A DNA stretch of 64,000 nt from Pseudomonas nicosulfuronedens (GTDB lineage: Bacteria; Pseudomonadota; Gammaproteobacteria; Pseudomonadales; Pseudomonadaceae): assembly GCF_005877905.1 (NCBI RefSeq), contig NZ_SWDV01000005.1, positions 62,001 to 126,000 on the forward strand, in the 5' to 3' direction. Position numbers and translations under genes: made by a program. The notes beneath the pieces are model-generated. The model was not told where the DNA came from and searched no databases. It worked only from the letters and a program-made list of their open reading frames with translations. Shown here one piece after another: positions 29,601-38,006 of this stretch; the first letter of the stretch is position 1; each line of letters opens with the position of its first letter.

Positions 29601-32600
29601 GACACCGACGGTGCTGGCAACACCTTCAACCGGGTCGAGCTGACCCTGGACGGCGGTACCGCCACCGACGGCCCGACCGGCCAGGCGAACTTCGGCTACG
29701 TGCACCTCAACGAGGCACCGATCAACACCATCTCCGACCAGCACGGCCAGGAAGACACCGTGCTGCACATCGGCGGTCTGGCGATCAGCGACGTGGACGC
29801 CGGCAACGGCGAGCTCACCGTCACCCTCTCGGTGCTGCACGGCGTGCTCTGGACCAGTGCCACCACCCCGGCGCCCGACGCGACCCCGCCCGCCGGCGCC
29901 AGCAACACCCTGGTGCTGCGCGGCACCCTCGCGCAGATCAACGTGCTGCTCGGCCAGCTCTATTACAAGGGCAATCAGGACTTCAACACCTTCCGCGACG
30001 CCGAGACGCTGACCATGGTCACCAATGACCAGGGCAACTTCGGCGACCACCCCACGACCGGGGACGGAACACCCGGGCAGAACCCGGCCGACGCCCTGAG
30101 CGATACCGACCAGATGAACATCATCATCGACCCGGTCAATGACGCGCCCGTGGCCCATCCGGACGTTGCCATCGCTGTCGAGGCCGGCGGCAGCCTCAAC
30201 GCCGACCCCGGGGTCAACCCCACCGGCAACGTGCTGGATAATGACACCGACGTCGACATCGCCACCAATAACGATGTGCTGCGCGTGACCCGCCTGGAGA
30301 ATGCCGCCGGCGCCGGCGTCAACGTCCCGAACGATGGCACCGTCGTCAGCCTCGCCGGCCGCTACGGCACGCTGTACATCACCGCCAATGGCGGCTACCA
30401 GTACGTGGTCGACAACAACAACGCCGCCGTCCAGGCCCTGCGCACCGGCACCGACATGCTGCGCGACTCCTTCGGCTACTACATCGCCGACCTCGGCAAT
30501 CTCGCCAGTTCGGCTGCCTTCACCGTCGATATCCACGGCGCCAACGACACCCCGATCGGCGTTCCCGACTTCGGCACCGCCATCGAGGCCGGCGGCACCA
30601 ACAACGGCACGCCAGGCCAGGATGCGACCGGCAACGTGCTCACCGGTGTCCCTGTCACCGGCGCTGGCGCCGACACCGACGTCGACTCGGTAGCACTGGG
30701 CGAGACCAAGTCGGTCACCCTGGCACGCTACGACGGGCCCGGTGGCGGCCGCATCTTCCCGGTCGCCACCGGAGCACCCGCCGTCCTGCAAACGGCGTTC
30801 GGCACCCTGACCATCAACGCCGACGGCTCCTACCGCTATGTGATCGATAACAGCAACGCGGCGGTACAGGCCCTCTCGCCGAACGAAACGATCACCGAGA
30901 ACTTCACCTACCAGGTCACCGACAAGGGCGGCCTGAGCGCGCTGACCACCCTGACCATCACCATCCAGGGTGCCAACGATGCCCCGGTGGCGGCAGACGA
31001 CCACAACACCGCCACCGCCGGTGCCAGTGACAACAGCCCACCAGCGACCAGTGCCACCGGCAACGTCATCACGGGCACCCCTGGCACCGGCGTGGATACC
31101 GATGTCGACAACGCCGACAAGCCCAACGCCGACAAGCTCCGGGTCGACGGCGTGCGTTCGGGCCTGGAAACCGCTGGCGGCAGCCTCACCACCGTCGCCG
31201 GCATCACCGGCATTACCGGCACGGTTGCACGGCTGGCCAACGGCACGCTCATCAGCGGCGACTTCGGCCGGCTCGTCATCGGCGTGGATGGCGCCTACCT
31301 CTTCGTGGTCAACAGTTCCGACCCGGCCATCCGCGCCCTGGCCGCCAACCAGAGCCTGGACGTGATCTTCACCTACCGCATCCACGACAGCGGCGGCCTG
31401 ACCGACCAGGCGCAGTTGGTGATTACCGTGACCGGGGTGAACGACCCGCCGCAGGTCAACGCGGTCAACGTCGACGCCATTGAGGCCGGTGGGCTCATCA
31501 ACGGCACTCCGGGACTGGACCCCAGCGGCAGCATCCGCTCGTCCTACAGCGATCCGGACGGCGATACCCTCACCATCACCGGCATCGCCACCGCCGGCGG
31601 TACCGCCGGCACCGTCGGGCAAAGCCTGACGGGCCTCTATGGCAGCCTGGTGCTGGATGCCCAGGGCAACTACCGCTACGTGGTGAACAACAACAACCCG
31701 CTGGTGGAGGCCCTGCGTACCAACCAGCAAACCCTCAGCGATGTCTTCCAGTACAGCGTCAGCGACGGCAATGGCAAGACCGTGACGGCCAGCTTCACCG
31801 TGGTGATCCATGGCCGCGATGACACGCCGATCGCCAATGACGACACCCGCACCGCCATCGAGGCCGGGGGCACCAACAATGGTACCCCCGGCGCTCCGGC
31901 CAGCGGCAATGTGCTGGACAACGATACCGACGTGGACAGTGTCCCCAACGGCGAAACCAAAGTGGTCGACGCCCTCCGCACCGGCACCAAGGCTGCCGGC
32001 GGAACCCTGATCGACCTCACTGCCAGCGGCGGCGTCATCGCCGGCAGCTACGGCACCCTGACCCTCAACGCCAACGGCACCTATACCTACGTGGTGAACG
32101 ACAGTCTCGCCGCCGTGCAGGCGCTCAAGCTCGGCGACAGCCTGGTGGAATCCTTCACCTACCGCATGCACGACACCGACGGCGCCAGCTCCATCGCCCA
32201 GCTGACCATCACCATCGAAGGCCGCTATGACGCCCCGGTGGCCAACGACGACATCAACTACGCCGTGGCCAACCTCGACGGCAGTGGCGGTCGCAACCCC
32301 ACCGGCAACGTGATCACCGGCCTGACCGGGATCTTCGACGGTATCGGCAAAGACACCGATGTCGATGCCGGCGACCATATGGTCGTCACCACCATCGCCA
32401 AAGGCCCGGAAGGTGCCCAGGTGAACACCGTGCCTGTCGTGCCCGGCAGCCCGCAGACCATCCAGGGCGCCTTCGGTACCCTGGTGATCAACGCCGACGG
32501 CAGCTACCAGTACTTCGTCGACAGCACCAACCCGACCATCATCGCCCTCGGCCCGCTGGCCTTCGCCATCGAATCGTTCACCTACCAGGTGACCGACGAC

Positions 32601-34289
32601 GGCAACCTCGACGACCACGCGACCCTGATCATCCTCATCCGGGGCCGCAACGAACCGCCGGTCACCGAACCGGACTTCGGCACCGCCGTGGAGGACGGTG
32701 GCCTGCACAACAACGTGCCGGGCAGCAATCCATCGGGCAATGTGCTGGCCAACGACACCGACCCGGACACCATCACCACGATCCCGCAGGACGTGATGCA
32801 CGTGGTCTCCTTCTGGGCTGGCGACAGCCCGACGTCGACCAGCGTCACCGCTCCCGGCCAGACGCTGCGCGGCCAGTACGGCACGCTGACGCTCAACCAG
32901 GACGGCAGCTGGAGCTACGCCCTGGACAACACCCTGCCGGAAGTCGAAGCCCTGCGTGCCAGCGGGCAGACCCTGCAGGACAAGTTCACCTACCTGGGCG
33001 CGGACATCTGGGGTGGCGCCACGCCCGGCCTGCTGACCATCACCATCGACGGCCGTAACGACACGCCGATTGCCAGCGATGACGTTGCCACCGCCGTGGA
33101 AGCGGGTGGCGTCAACAACGGCACCCCGGGCGTCGACCCGCGCGGCAACGTGCTGGACAACGACACCGATGTCGACGGCGTGCAGTACGGCGAGACCAAG
33201 ACGGTCGTCTACTACACCAACCAGAACGGCACATCGGCCAACGCCGGCAACGTGCTGCAAGGCCTCTACGGCAAGCTGCTGATCAACGCCGATGGCAGCT
33301 TCGAGTACCTGGTGGACAACGCCAATCCCACCGTGCAGGCGCTGCGCACCGCCGGGCAAACGCTGACGGAAGTCTTCGGCTATCGCATGCGCGATACCGC
33401 CGGAGCAACCTCCGATGCACGCCTGACCGTGACCATCCAGGGCGCCGACGACAACCCGGTCGCCCGCGACGACAGCAACTTCGCCAGCGACGAGACCCCG
33501 GCGCCACAAGCCACGGGCAACGTACTGCCTAACGACAGCGACGTGGACGGCGGTGATTCCATCAGCGTGACCGGCATCCGCACCGGGCAGGAAAACGGCA
33601 GCGGCACCGCCGGGGTCGTCGGCCAGCCCATCGCCGGGCGCTACGGAACCCTCGTGCTCAACGCAGACGGCAGCTACACCTACACCATCGACCAGAGCAA
33701 CCGCGAAGTACTGGCCGCCGCCGGGCTGGGGCAGATCCTCAAGGACTACTTCACCTACACCATCAGCGACCTGGTTGGCCTCACCGACCAGGCGCAATTG
33801 ACCATCACCCTGGATATCGCCACTCCGTACATCCCGCCGGGACCACACTTCGACCGCTTCGGCGACGATGGTTATCCGCGCGACCGGATACCCGACGTCG
33901 ACCCGGCGATCTTCGTACAGCCGGTGGTCGAGCGCGTCGACGAGCGACTGTCCCTCTCCGGCTGGGGCGCCGACGGCAGCAATGTCGAGTTCTTCGCCAC
34001 CCCGGAGATCGATAGCCCGTCGCTGGGCGATCAATTGGGACAGGTGAAGGGCCAGTTCGTCGCCCGCGCCGTGGCCGAAAGTCGACGCGCCAGCGACCTG
34101 GACAAGAACTGGGTGGACGGCCGCCACGGCGTGATCAGCCTCTCCGCCGACGGCCTGCTGCCCGACCCATCACTTTGGGCACCCTTCCCCGCCGACATGG
34201 TCGGCCAGCCGGACAAGGCCGCGCAGACCGCACCGGGCTTCCGCGCCCAGCTGCGCGAAGCAGCCCAGCGTCGGAGCGGCGGCCAATGA
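23643..34289 (+). CDS. Giant LEPR-XLL/DUF4347/VCBS-repeat surface protein (putative adhesin), 3548 residues
   Basis: Residues 17-29 (LALEQRILFDGAA) match the LEPR-XLL-type N-terminal motif of giant secreted proteins. No Sec signal peptide is visible. Residues about 69-235 are a DUF4347 domain with SHG (His125) and LYGCD (Cys168). Residues about 240-1890 are repeated DUF11-like beta modules. About 1892-2020 is an SdrD/CnaB-like module (GTLWDD...DANGQYVFSILPSGLYRVDV), followed by a cadherin-like segment. Residues 2166-3393 form nine VCBS-type repeats. The C-terminal 155 residues are polar, with no RTX nonapeptides. The protein is probably displayed on the surface for attachment or biofilm formation. 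Its stop overlaps the next in-frame ATG, and four exporter-like genes follow. Function is inferred; the domain reading is direct. Confidence 0.85.
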   Translation: MQAKYRSKLFQPVGHALALEQRILFDGAAAAAVDQQHHDSSADAKDTAKPATAVEARAQAAAPAQAAPRNLVVIDARLENRDQLAANLPVGTTALVVDAGQDAIAAISNALAQLGKVDSIQIFSHGATGQFTLGNQTFTSQSVDQLGERLSAWRGELNAGADIQLYGCDVGAGSAGQALVNELARWTGADVGASSNATGSSRAGGDWNLEVRSGDVDKTIALSATTLVDFQGLLADASPTVAMGSGGAAVRLGDTFTFDVIFSNPSTQVGYAPYIDLFMPVTGRDGNDGATFVSATYLGQAVKSTVLTFDASGNATHPFAKDANGNALVINAASVGMKPGDQMIVLQLPYGSVTNGQPGIDIQITAQLSNLADTTYSDGAPNLTINARGGFEYGNDSLNNPTQDPSLVESTLHSFVVTPTLLSVTQTVNMPEGETVTGPNFTRTQTVTVTPATGQTLTNVSVTQTVPDQVHVSQITPGAGGTLESITLHDGTVLTDPTQIADALANPNAFVSSYTIHYDTLSSASTTQVSFYVPEIDANGRPVIDPATGNPVTINFGTATVNGDWNPLDTRDRPTDPDGYPFTETGNGQGVTFVAKSITLLKQVTIQNDIGSAGLTPGDTLRYNMEVAISDFFAFGKNILGQGTFTITDQLGDGQTFSALNPPTIVIQQHGGSQVIPLIYTATQNADGSTTLVFDIAASIAAAVQGPGVYALYGDLWDDDPQEGATTLTIVYDAIVDLTYTSDHPPHDQLNEGDSVGNNATVDATVLRDSVNLGGEQTDGSSTTSTIQTSSVDIELTQVNGGNPPANGELRPGDVVTFTITYDLLVADYENFTLTAYLPLPLLDATGINWSQGTGVGQWLITAGNTIADVPDSVTTGPGNSIIFNFGNFVSGGLNGGRVQVQFTMRVGDQPFADQRELDVLAQSSQTTTVDKTVLTSSDVAVIESVAEPVLDIKHGVVSSTNGTVTGTTGTWSPPGSTGVPFSGSVTSLAAVDGNVSGIDGADTLRLATAIKNSGGGGAYDVVTSITLPAGLAFANGSLAAANLQIFRGDGSQLIAGVDYSVNGNTITFLDANFQPTLLAGRAGTVNDATGANVVVITYDVTVDNAILASRTLQSSASLTNYASVEGGQDFTPTDITEVANQQVAAPTIVKNYKDGSLSADDSSAGHTTGSNLVIGESMTYDIVVTLPEGTTGNLRINDLIPPGLRLDLNFNGGLGYQLIFTSTGSGALAQDFNGNVNVSSFVVDSGDGGDVHLVFNASGVSADNLTGNNSFVIRLVLIANNVIGNQQGVVLNNGAQLVYSDPDGDTPNGATAIDRTLTSGQQPSVTIVEPTLSVTQALTTTPAFGGFGENAPISWDITISNTGGIDAFDLSFLDTLPVQISNYTITNISGAAAGSFAIVNGVLQIVGKVDLSAGGNIVISLSGVVNSQVGTVPVMRNIAAVQWTSLDGPDSGERTGVDGILHSGVLNDYDIDHTLLIPVSNQILVSRVGGMPDTPPATNASGAVDTSAPVETVAVGEVIRYRVAVQIASSGTGNLNYQIVIDLAPGLEFLAADLNEVLIAFISSTQGGLNSSNPLLDANTVAGLWIQGNQLSGVAQPIDPNVPVDPSNPGAWPGPTVVLNSSLYSIAQTGGINNGQRITISLGNLTNTEQLPGDDDIEGVVIDFNVRVRNTVGNQAGTQLGMQVSEYVDGNTEPRGQSGVLYETVVEPGFTDPTKSVIDLTLNAGNTTDATLEVSFQQNGNVPAYDVHLQDKLPGGSNYQFVSVTITDAGGTSVIYTLADFLPGGNATLAGLTLTIDPDPANGIGLDIAKLDVGDKVSFRYSVTVPDNPIANNAASSAVLTWTSLPQSFTSWGGSAVGAAGSASGERTGQDGPGPDNSVLNNYVKSVGIAFGVVRGTLWDDTASATSSTTPDGVGLANQTVTLTWAGADGLFGTGDDAQLATTTTDANGQYVFSILPSGLYRVDVAAQVSNPVAGDPSNTLNVRIDTDGAGNTFNRVELTLDGGTATDGPTGQANFGYVHLNEAPINTISDQHGQEDTVLHIGGLAISDVDAGNGELTVTLSVLHGVLWTSATTPAPDATPPAGASNTLVLRGTLAQINVLLGQLYYKGNQDFNTFRDAETLTMVTNDQGNFGDHPTTGDGTPGQNPADALSDTDQMNIIIDPVNDAPVAHPDVAIAVEAGGSLNADPGVNPTGNVLDNDTDVDIATNNDVLRVTRLENAAGAGVNVPNDGTVVSLAGRYGTLYITANGGYQYVVDNNNAAVQALRTGTDMLRDSFGYYIADLGNLASSAAFTVDIHGANDTPIGVPDFGTAIEAGGTNNGTPGQDATGNVLTGVPVTGAGADTDVDSVALGETKSVTLARYDGPGGGRIFPVATGAPAVLQTAFGTLTINADGSYRYVIDNSNAAVQALSPNETITENFTYQVTDKGGLSALTTLTITIQGANDAPVAADDHNTATAGASDNSPPATSATGNVITGTPGTGVDTDVDNADKPNADKLRVDGVRSGLETAGGSLTTVAGITGITGTVARLANGTLISGDFGRLVIGVDGAYLFVVNSSDPAIRALAANQSLDVIFTYRIHDSGGLTDQAQLVITVTGVNDPPQVNAVNVDAIEAGGLINGTPGLDPSGSIRSSYSDPDGDTLTITGIATAGGTAGTVGQSLTGLYGSLVLDAQGNYRYVVNNNNPLVEALRTNQQTLSDVFQYSVSDGNGKTVTASFTVVIHGRDDTPIANDDTRTAIEAGGTNNGTPGAPASGNVLDNDTDVDSVPNGETKVVDALRTGTKAAGGTLIDLTASGGVIAGSYGTLTLNANGTYTYVVNDSLAAVQALKLGDSLVESFTYRMHDTDGASSIAQLTITIEGRYDAPVANDDINYAVANLDGSGGRNPTGNVITGLTGIFDGIGKDTDVDAGDHMVVTTIAKGPEGAQVNTVPVVPGSPQTIQGAFGTLVINADGSYQYFVDSTNPTIIALGPLAFAIESFTYQVTDDGNLDDHATLIILIRGRNEPPVTEPDFGTAVEDGGLHNNVPGSNPSGNVLANDTDPDTITTIPQDVMHVVSFWAGDSPTSTSVTAPGQTLRGQYGTLTLNQDGSWSYALDNTLPEVEALRASGQTLQDKFTYLGADIWGGATPGLLTITIDGRNDTPIASDDVATAVEAGGVNNGTPGVDPRGNVLDNDTDVDGVQYGETKTVVYYTNQNGTSANAGNVLQGLYGKLLINADGSFEYLVDNANPTVQALRTAGQTLTEVFGYRMRDTAGATSDARLTVTIQGADDNPVARDDSNFASDETPAPQATGNVLPNDSDVDGGDSISVTGIRTGQENGSGTAGVVGQPIAGRYGTLVLNADGSYTYTIDQSNREVLAAAGLGQILKDYFTYTISDLVGLTDQAQLTITLDIATPYIPPGPHFDRFGDDGYPRDRIPDVDPAIFVQPVVERVDERLSLSGWGADGSNVEFFATPEIDSPSLGDQLGQVKGQFVARAVAESRRASDLDKNWVDGRHGVISLSADGLLPDPSLWAPFPADMVGQPDKAAQTAPGFRAQLREAAQRRSGGQ
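30138..33821 (+). repeat. Array of nine VCBS-type repeats inside the giant protein
   Basis: Units of 120-155 codons start at 30138, 30543, 30975, 31440, 31818, 32226, 32649, 33057 and 33447, all in frame. Each begins with NDxP or a variant (NDTPIASDD, NEPPVTEPD, DDNPVARDD), then usually EAGG..NGTPG and GNVLDNDTDVD, then YGTLxxNADGSYxYxVDN and a closing FTYxxxD...LTITIxG. Units are related but not identical, so they are long-diverged rather than recently duplicated. Confidence 0.85.
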
Positions 34290-34327
34290 GGAAAAAGCGA
34301 TTAATTCGAATCGATCAAGGACAGAAC

Positions 34328-35905
34328 ATGCCCGCCTACGCACTGAAATGCCTGAGCGCAACCATCACCGTGAGCATTCTCCTCAGCGCCTGCTCGGCCT
34401 TCGAGCCCAAGCCTTACACCGAGGAGGAGATGCGCCAGCGGGTGATCGAAGACCAGGCGCGGATGTACAAGGAGCAGGAGCCGGTCAACGGGCCGATCAC
34501 CTTCTACGAAGCCTCGGCACGTGCGTTGAAGTACAACCTCGACTACCGCCTCAAGTTGCTGGAAAGCGCGCTGGCCTCCGACCTGCGTGACGTCACCAGC
34601 CACGAGATGCTGCCGCGTGTGGTCGCCTCCGCCGGCTACGCCGGGCGCAACAACGACTCGGGCGGTACCTCCATCGGTATCGAGGATCGTCAGGTCAGCT
34701 TGCGGCCGTCCACCTCGGAAGAACGCTACCGCCAGCTCTACAGCCTCGGGCTGTCCTGGAGCCTGCTGGACTTCGGCGTCGCCTATTACCGCACGCAGCA
34801 GAAGAACGACCAGATGCTGATGGCCGAGGAGCGCCGCGAGAAGGTCGCGCAGAACGTCCTGCAGGACGTTCGCAACGCCTACTGGCGCGCGCTGGGCGCC
34901 CAGCGCCTGTTGCCGGAAGTGGACGGCCTGCTGATGCGCACCCACCGCGCCCTGACCTCCGCCCGCGAGGCCGAAGGCAAGGGCCTGCTGCCGCGCCAGG
35001 ACATCCTCGCCTACCAGCGCGCCCTGCTCGACTCGGTGTACATGCTCACCGTACGCCGCCAGGACCTGGAGTTCGCCCGCGCCGAGCTGGCCGCGCTGAT
35101 GTCGTTGCCGCCGAACACCAAGATGGTCCTGGCCGACATCGGCGAGCAACCGCTGCCGCTGGTCACCAACAATATCGACCAACTCGAGCGCCTGTCGCTG
35201 GAACGCCGCCCGGAAATCATGGAGGAGTGGTATCGCAAGCGCGTCGACATGAACGACCTGAAGATCGCCAAGGCCCAGCTGTGGCCCAACGTGAGCTTCA
35301 ACTACGGCTACGAGTACGACTCCAACAAGTACCTGTACAACAACGACTGGAACCAGACCGGCATCAACGTCTCGATGAACCTGCTGCGCCTGGCCCAGTA
35401 CCCGGACATCAAGGCCGCCGAAGCCAGCCAGGAAAAGACCGACGACATGCGCCGCACCGCGCTGTCCATGGCCATCCTCACCCAGGTCCGCGTCGGCCTG
35501 CTGCGCTACCAGCTGGCCAGGCAGGAAGTGGAGTTCGCCGACGAGAGCCTGCGCGTCGACCAGAGCCTGCTCAGCTACGCCCAGTCCGCCCGTGGCGCCG
35601 CCCTGGGCAGCGAACTGGAGCTGATCCGCGCCGAAGGCCGCTACCTGCTCTCGCGTTACCAGCGCGAAGCCGCCTACTCCGACGCCCAGGCCGCCTGGGG
35701 CCGGTTGTACAACTCGGTGGGCTTCGAGGTGATGCCCAAGGAAATCGAGAACCACGACGTGAAGACCCTCGCACGGGAAATCCAGCGCACGCTGGAGCAA
35801 CAGACCAGCACCAACCTGCTCGCCAGCAGCGGCCCGACGACCGCTAAACCGACCGCCGGGCAAGCATCCGCAGGGCAGAAGGAAATCGCCAATGCCGCGC
35901 AGTAA
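34328..35905 (+). CDS. TolC-family outer-membrane factor lipoprotein
   Basis: The 525-residue protein begins with a lipoprotein signal (ILLSAC lipobox, Cys22 of the mature junction). It has the two long helical hairpins and short beta segments of TolC-type channels (for example YSLGLSWSLLDFGVAYYR and PNVSFNYGYEYDSN). It should form the outer-membrane and periplasmic tunnel for the giant protein. The ATG at 34328 has AGGA seven bases upstream. An in-frame ATG at 34286 overlapping the adhesin stop is possible. Its last 14 bases overlap the next gene. Confidence 0.83.
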   Translation: MPAYALKCLSATITVSILLSACSAFEPKPYTEEEMRQRVIEDQARMYKEQEPVNGPITFYEASARALKYNLDYRLKLLESALASDLRDVTSHEMLPRVVASAGYAGRNNDSGGTSIGIEDRQVSLRPSTSEERYRQLYSLGLSWSLLDFGVAYYRTQQKNDQMLMAEERREKVAQNVLQDVRNAYWRALGAQRLLPEVDGLLMRTHRALTSAREAEGKGLLPRQDILAYQRALLDSVYMLTVRRQDLEFARAELAALMSLPPNTKMVLADIGEQPLPLVTNNIDQLERLSLERRPEIMEEWYRKRVDMNDLKIAKAQLWPNVSFNYGYEYDSNKYLYNNDWNQTGINVSMNLLRLAQYPDIKAAEASQEKTDDMRRTALSMAILTQVRVGLLRYQLARQEVEFADESLRVDQSLLSYAQSARGAALGSELELIRAEGRYLLSRYQREAAYSDAQAAWGRLYNSVGFEVMPKEIENHDVKTLAREIQRTLEQQTSTNLLASSGPTTAKPTAGQASAGQKEIANAAQ

Positions 35906-36668
35906 GTCGTACCTGCTCCTCCCTCTGTACCTGATGTTGCTCCAGCCGGCGCTGGCCGACGACAGCACCGGCGCCCTGCCGCCGTTACCTGACAACCAGG
36001 ACCCCGGCGCCATTCGCGTGCTGCTGGTATCCAACCTGGAAACCACCCTCTCCGCCCAGATGAACGGCACCCTCGGCGCGTTCAAGGCAAGCCTCGGCGA
36101 CAAGGTCGCCAAGGACGCCGAACTGGCCCAGCTCAACTGCGTGGAAGTCAACGCCCGCGCCAAGGTCGCCGCCGCCGAACTGAACATGGCCCGCTCCAAC
36201 CTTGCCGCCAAACAGAACCTGCGCAAGCTCGATGCCGTGGGAGACCTCGAAGTCGCCATGGCCAATACCGAGGTACAGAAGGCCGACGGCGCACTCACCC
36301 TGGCCCGCGCCCAGGCCGGCTACTGCCTGGTCGACGCGCCCTTCTCCGGTCGCATCGCCAAGGTCTACGTCAAGCCGTACCAGACGGTGACGGCCGGCAC
36401 TCCGCTGTTCGACCTGGTCAGCGACGGCGCCCTCAAGGTGCGCCTCAACGTGCCCTCTTCCATGCTGCCCAGCCTGCGCCCGGACATGCCACTAGAGGTG
36501 GACATCCACGAAACCGGCAAGCAATACCCCGCCAAGGTCAGCGTGATCAACGCGCGGGTTGACGCCGTGGCGCAGACCGTGGAGCTGGAGGCAAAGCTGG
36601 ACGCCAGCTATCCCGAACTGATCGCCGGCATGAGCGGGGTCGCACGCTTCCCCGAAAGCCATGAGTGA
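35892..36668 (+). CDS. Periplasmic HlyD/RND-type adaptor
   Basis: The 258-residue protein has a cleavable signal peptide (ends PALA-DD). A barrel-sandwich hybrid domain is split by a short helical hairpin (GTLGAFKASLGDKVAKDAELAQL before it, VDAPFSGRIAKVYVKPYQTV after it), followed by a beta-barrel segment. It has no membrane anchor and is shorter than usual RND adaptors. It overlaps the TolC-like gene by 14 bases and the GAF-HlyD gene by eight, so all are translationally linked. It probably joins the outer-membrane channel to the inner-membrane adaptors encoded downstream. Confidence 0.83.
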   Translation: MPRSKSYLLLPLYLMLLQPALADDSTGALPPLPDNQDPGAIRVLLVSNLETTLSAQMNGTLGAFKASLGDKVAKDAELAQLNCVEVNARAKVAAAELNMARSNLAAKQNLRKLDAVGDLEVAMANTEVQKADGALTLARAQAGYCLVDAPFSGRIAKVYVKPYQTVTAGTPLFDLVSDGALKVRLNVPSSMLPSLRPDMPLEVDIHETGKQYPAKVSVINARVDAVAQTVELEAKLDASYPELIAGMSGVARFPESHE

Positions 36669-38001
36669 GCTGCTGCCGCCACCCCAGCTGCTGCTGAGCC
36701 TGGCCAATGTGCGCGACAAGGCGCTGACGGCCGACTCCCTCGGCGGCCTCGCCTTCAGCATCGCCAACGACCTGTTCCCGCTGCTGCGCTTCCACCAGGC
36801 GCTGGTGTTCGCCTGCCATGAATCGCGCAACGAGCTGCTGGCGGTGTCGGGACTGGCCAAGCCGACGGAGGACTCGCCCTATCTGGTCTGGCTGGAGCGC
36901 GCGAGTCGCTGGGTAGCCGGGCAGATACCCGACGCTACGCCCACCTGGCTGGCCCGCGATGCCATCGAACCGCCTGCCGACATCGCCGAGGGCTGGAGCG
37001 AATGGTGGCCCGCCGGGCTCTGGTGCGTACCGCTGCACGATCGCGCGGGCAAGCGCCTGGGGCTGGTGCTGTTCCTCCTCGACGAACCGCCGGCGCGCAA
37101 TCTGCAACCGCTGCTGCAGGGCATCTGGCAGACCTGGGCGCACGCCTGGGCAGCGTTCGGGCCACGTACCCGCCTGCGCTTCTGGCGACCGAGCAGGCGC
37201 CAGGTGCTGATCGGTGTGATCGCGCTGGCCGCGCTACTGCTGATCCCGGTGCGGCAGACCGCCCTGGCGCCGGCGGAAGTCGTCTCGCGCAACGCCCAGG
37301 TGATCAGCTCGCCGATCGACGGGGTGATCGTCAAGATGCTGGTGCGTCCCAACCAGAGCGTGGAAGTCGGCACGCCGCTCTTCGAACTGGACGAGACCAC
37401 TCTGCGCAGCCGCGCCGACGTGCTGGCCAAGGAAGTCGCCGTGGCCGACGCCGAGCTCATGGCGGCCAGCCAGCGCGCCTTCGACAACCCACAGAGCAAG
37501 AGTGAGTTGACGGTGCTCGACGGCCGTGCCCGTCAGCGCCGCGCCGAACTGGCCGCCGTGCAGGCGCAACTGGCGCGCACCCGCGTGCTTGCGCCGCGCG
37601 CCGGCGTTGCCGTGTACAGCGACCCCAACGACTGGCTGGGCAAGCCGGTGGTGACCGGCGAACGCATCCTGCAGATCGCCGACCCGAAGGCACCGGGCAT
37701 GCGCATCCAGCTGCCGGTGGCCGATGCCATCGCGCTGGAGCCGGGGGCGAAAGTGGCGCTGTTCCTCACCGCCTACCCACTGGACCCGCTGCATGGGGAA
37801 ATCCTCGACACCAGCTACCAGGCCAAGCCCAGCGACGAAGGCGTGGCCTCCTACCGCCTGCTGGCCAGCGTCGAGAACGCGCCGCCCCACGCGCGCCTGG
37901 GCCTGCATGGCACCGCCAAGCTCTACGGTGAGCGCGTCGTGCTCGGCTACTACCTGCTGCGCCGCCCGCTGGCATCCCTGCGCGCCTGGACTGGCTGGTA
38001 A
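36661..38001 (+). CDS. GAF-like domain / transmembrane / HlyD fusion
   Basis: The 446-residue protein has an N-terminal GAF-like region (about 20-165, with LRFHQALVFACHESRNELLAV and WCVPLHDRAGKRLGLVLFLLDE), one membrane span (about 182-198), and a periplasmic HlyD barrel-sandwich with a coiled coil (SSPIDGVIVKMLVRPNQSVEVG ... VLAPRAGVAVY). A cytosolic GAF domain on an export adaptor suggests that ligand or signal input controls export, which is inference. The gene starts eight bases before the previous stop and ends five bases before the M50 gene, inside the giant-protein operon. Confidence 0.8.
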   Translation: MSELLPPPQLLLSLANVRDKALTADSLGGLAFSIANDLFPLLRFHQALVFACHESRNELLAVSGLAKPTEDSPYLVWLERASRWVAGQIPDATPTWLARDAIEPPADIAEGWSEWWPAGLWCVPLHDRAGKRLGLVLFLLDEPPARNLQPLLQGIWQTWAHAWAAFGPRTRLRFWRPSRRQVLIGVIALAALLLIPVRQTALAPAEVVSRNAQVISSPIDGVIVKMLVRPNQSVEVGTPLFELDETTLRSRADVLAKEVAVADAELMAASQRAFDNPQSKSELTVLDGRARQRRAELAAVQAQLARTRVLAPRAGVAVYSDPNDWLGKPVVTGERILQIADPKAPGMRIQLPVADAIALEPGAKVALFLTAYPLDPLHGEILDTSYQAKPSDEGVASYRLLASVENAPPHARLGLHGTAKLYGERVVLGYYLLRRPLASLRAWTGW

Positions 38002-38006
38002 CGGCG

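Noticed and set aside
30138-33821. CRISPR or tandem satellite repeat
   Set aside because: The periodic signal is in-frame protein repeats of 120-155 codons with diverged DNA, not short identical DNA repeats with spacers.
28989-34127. 1712-codon open frame on the minus strand
   Set aside because: It is antisense to the giant adhesin. The peptide is low-complexity Val/Gly/Asp-rich and echoes the VCBS repeats in reverse, so it is a shadow of the repeats.
34301-36298. 665-codon minus-strand frame across the TolC and HlyD genes
   Set aside because: It is antisense to two well-supported overlapping genes and has no recognisable motifs.
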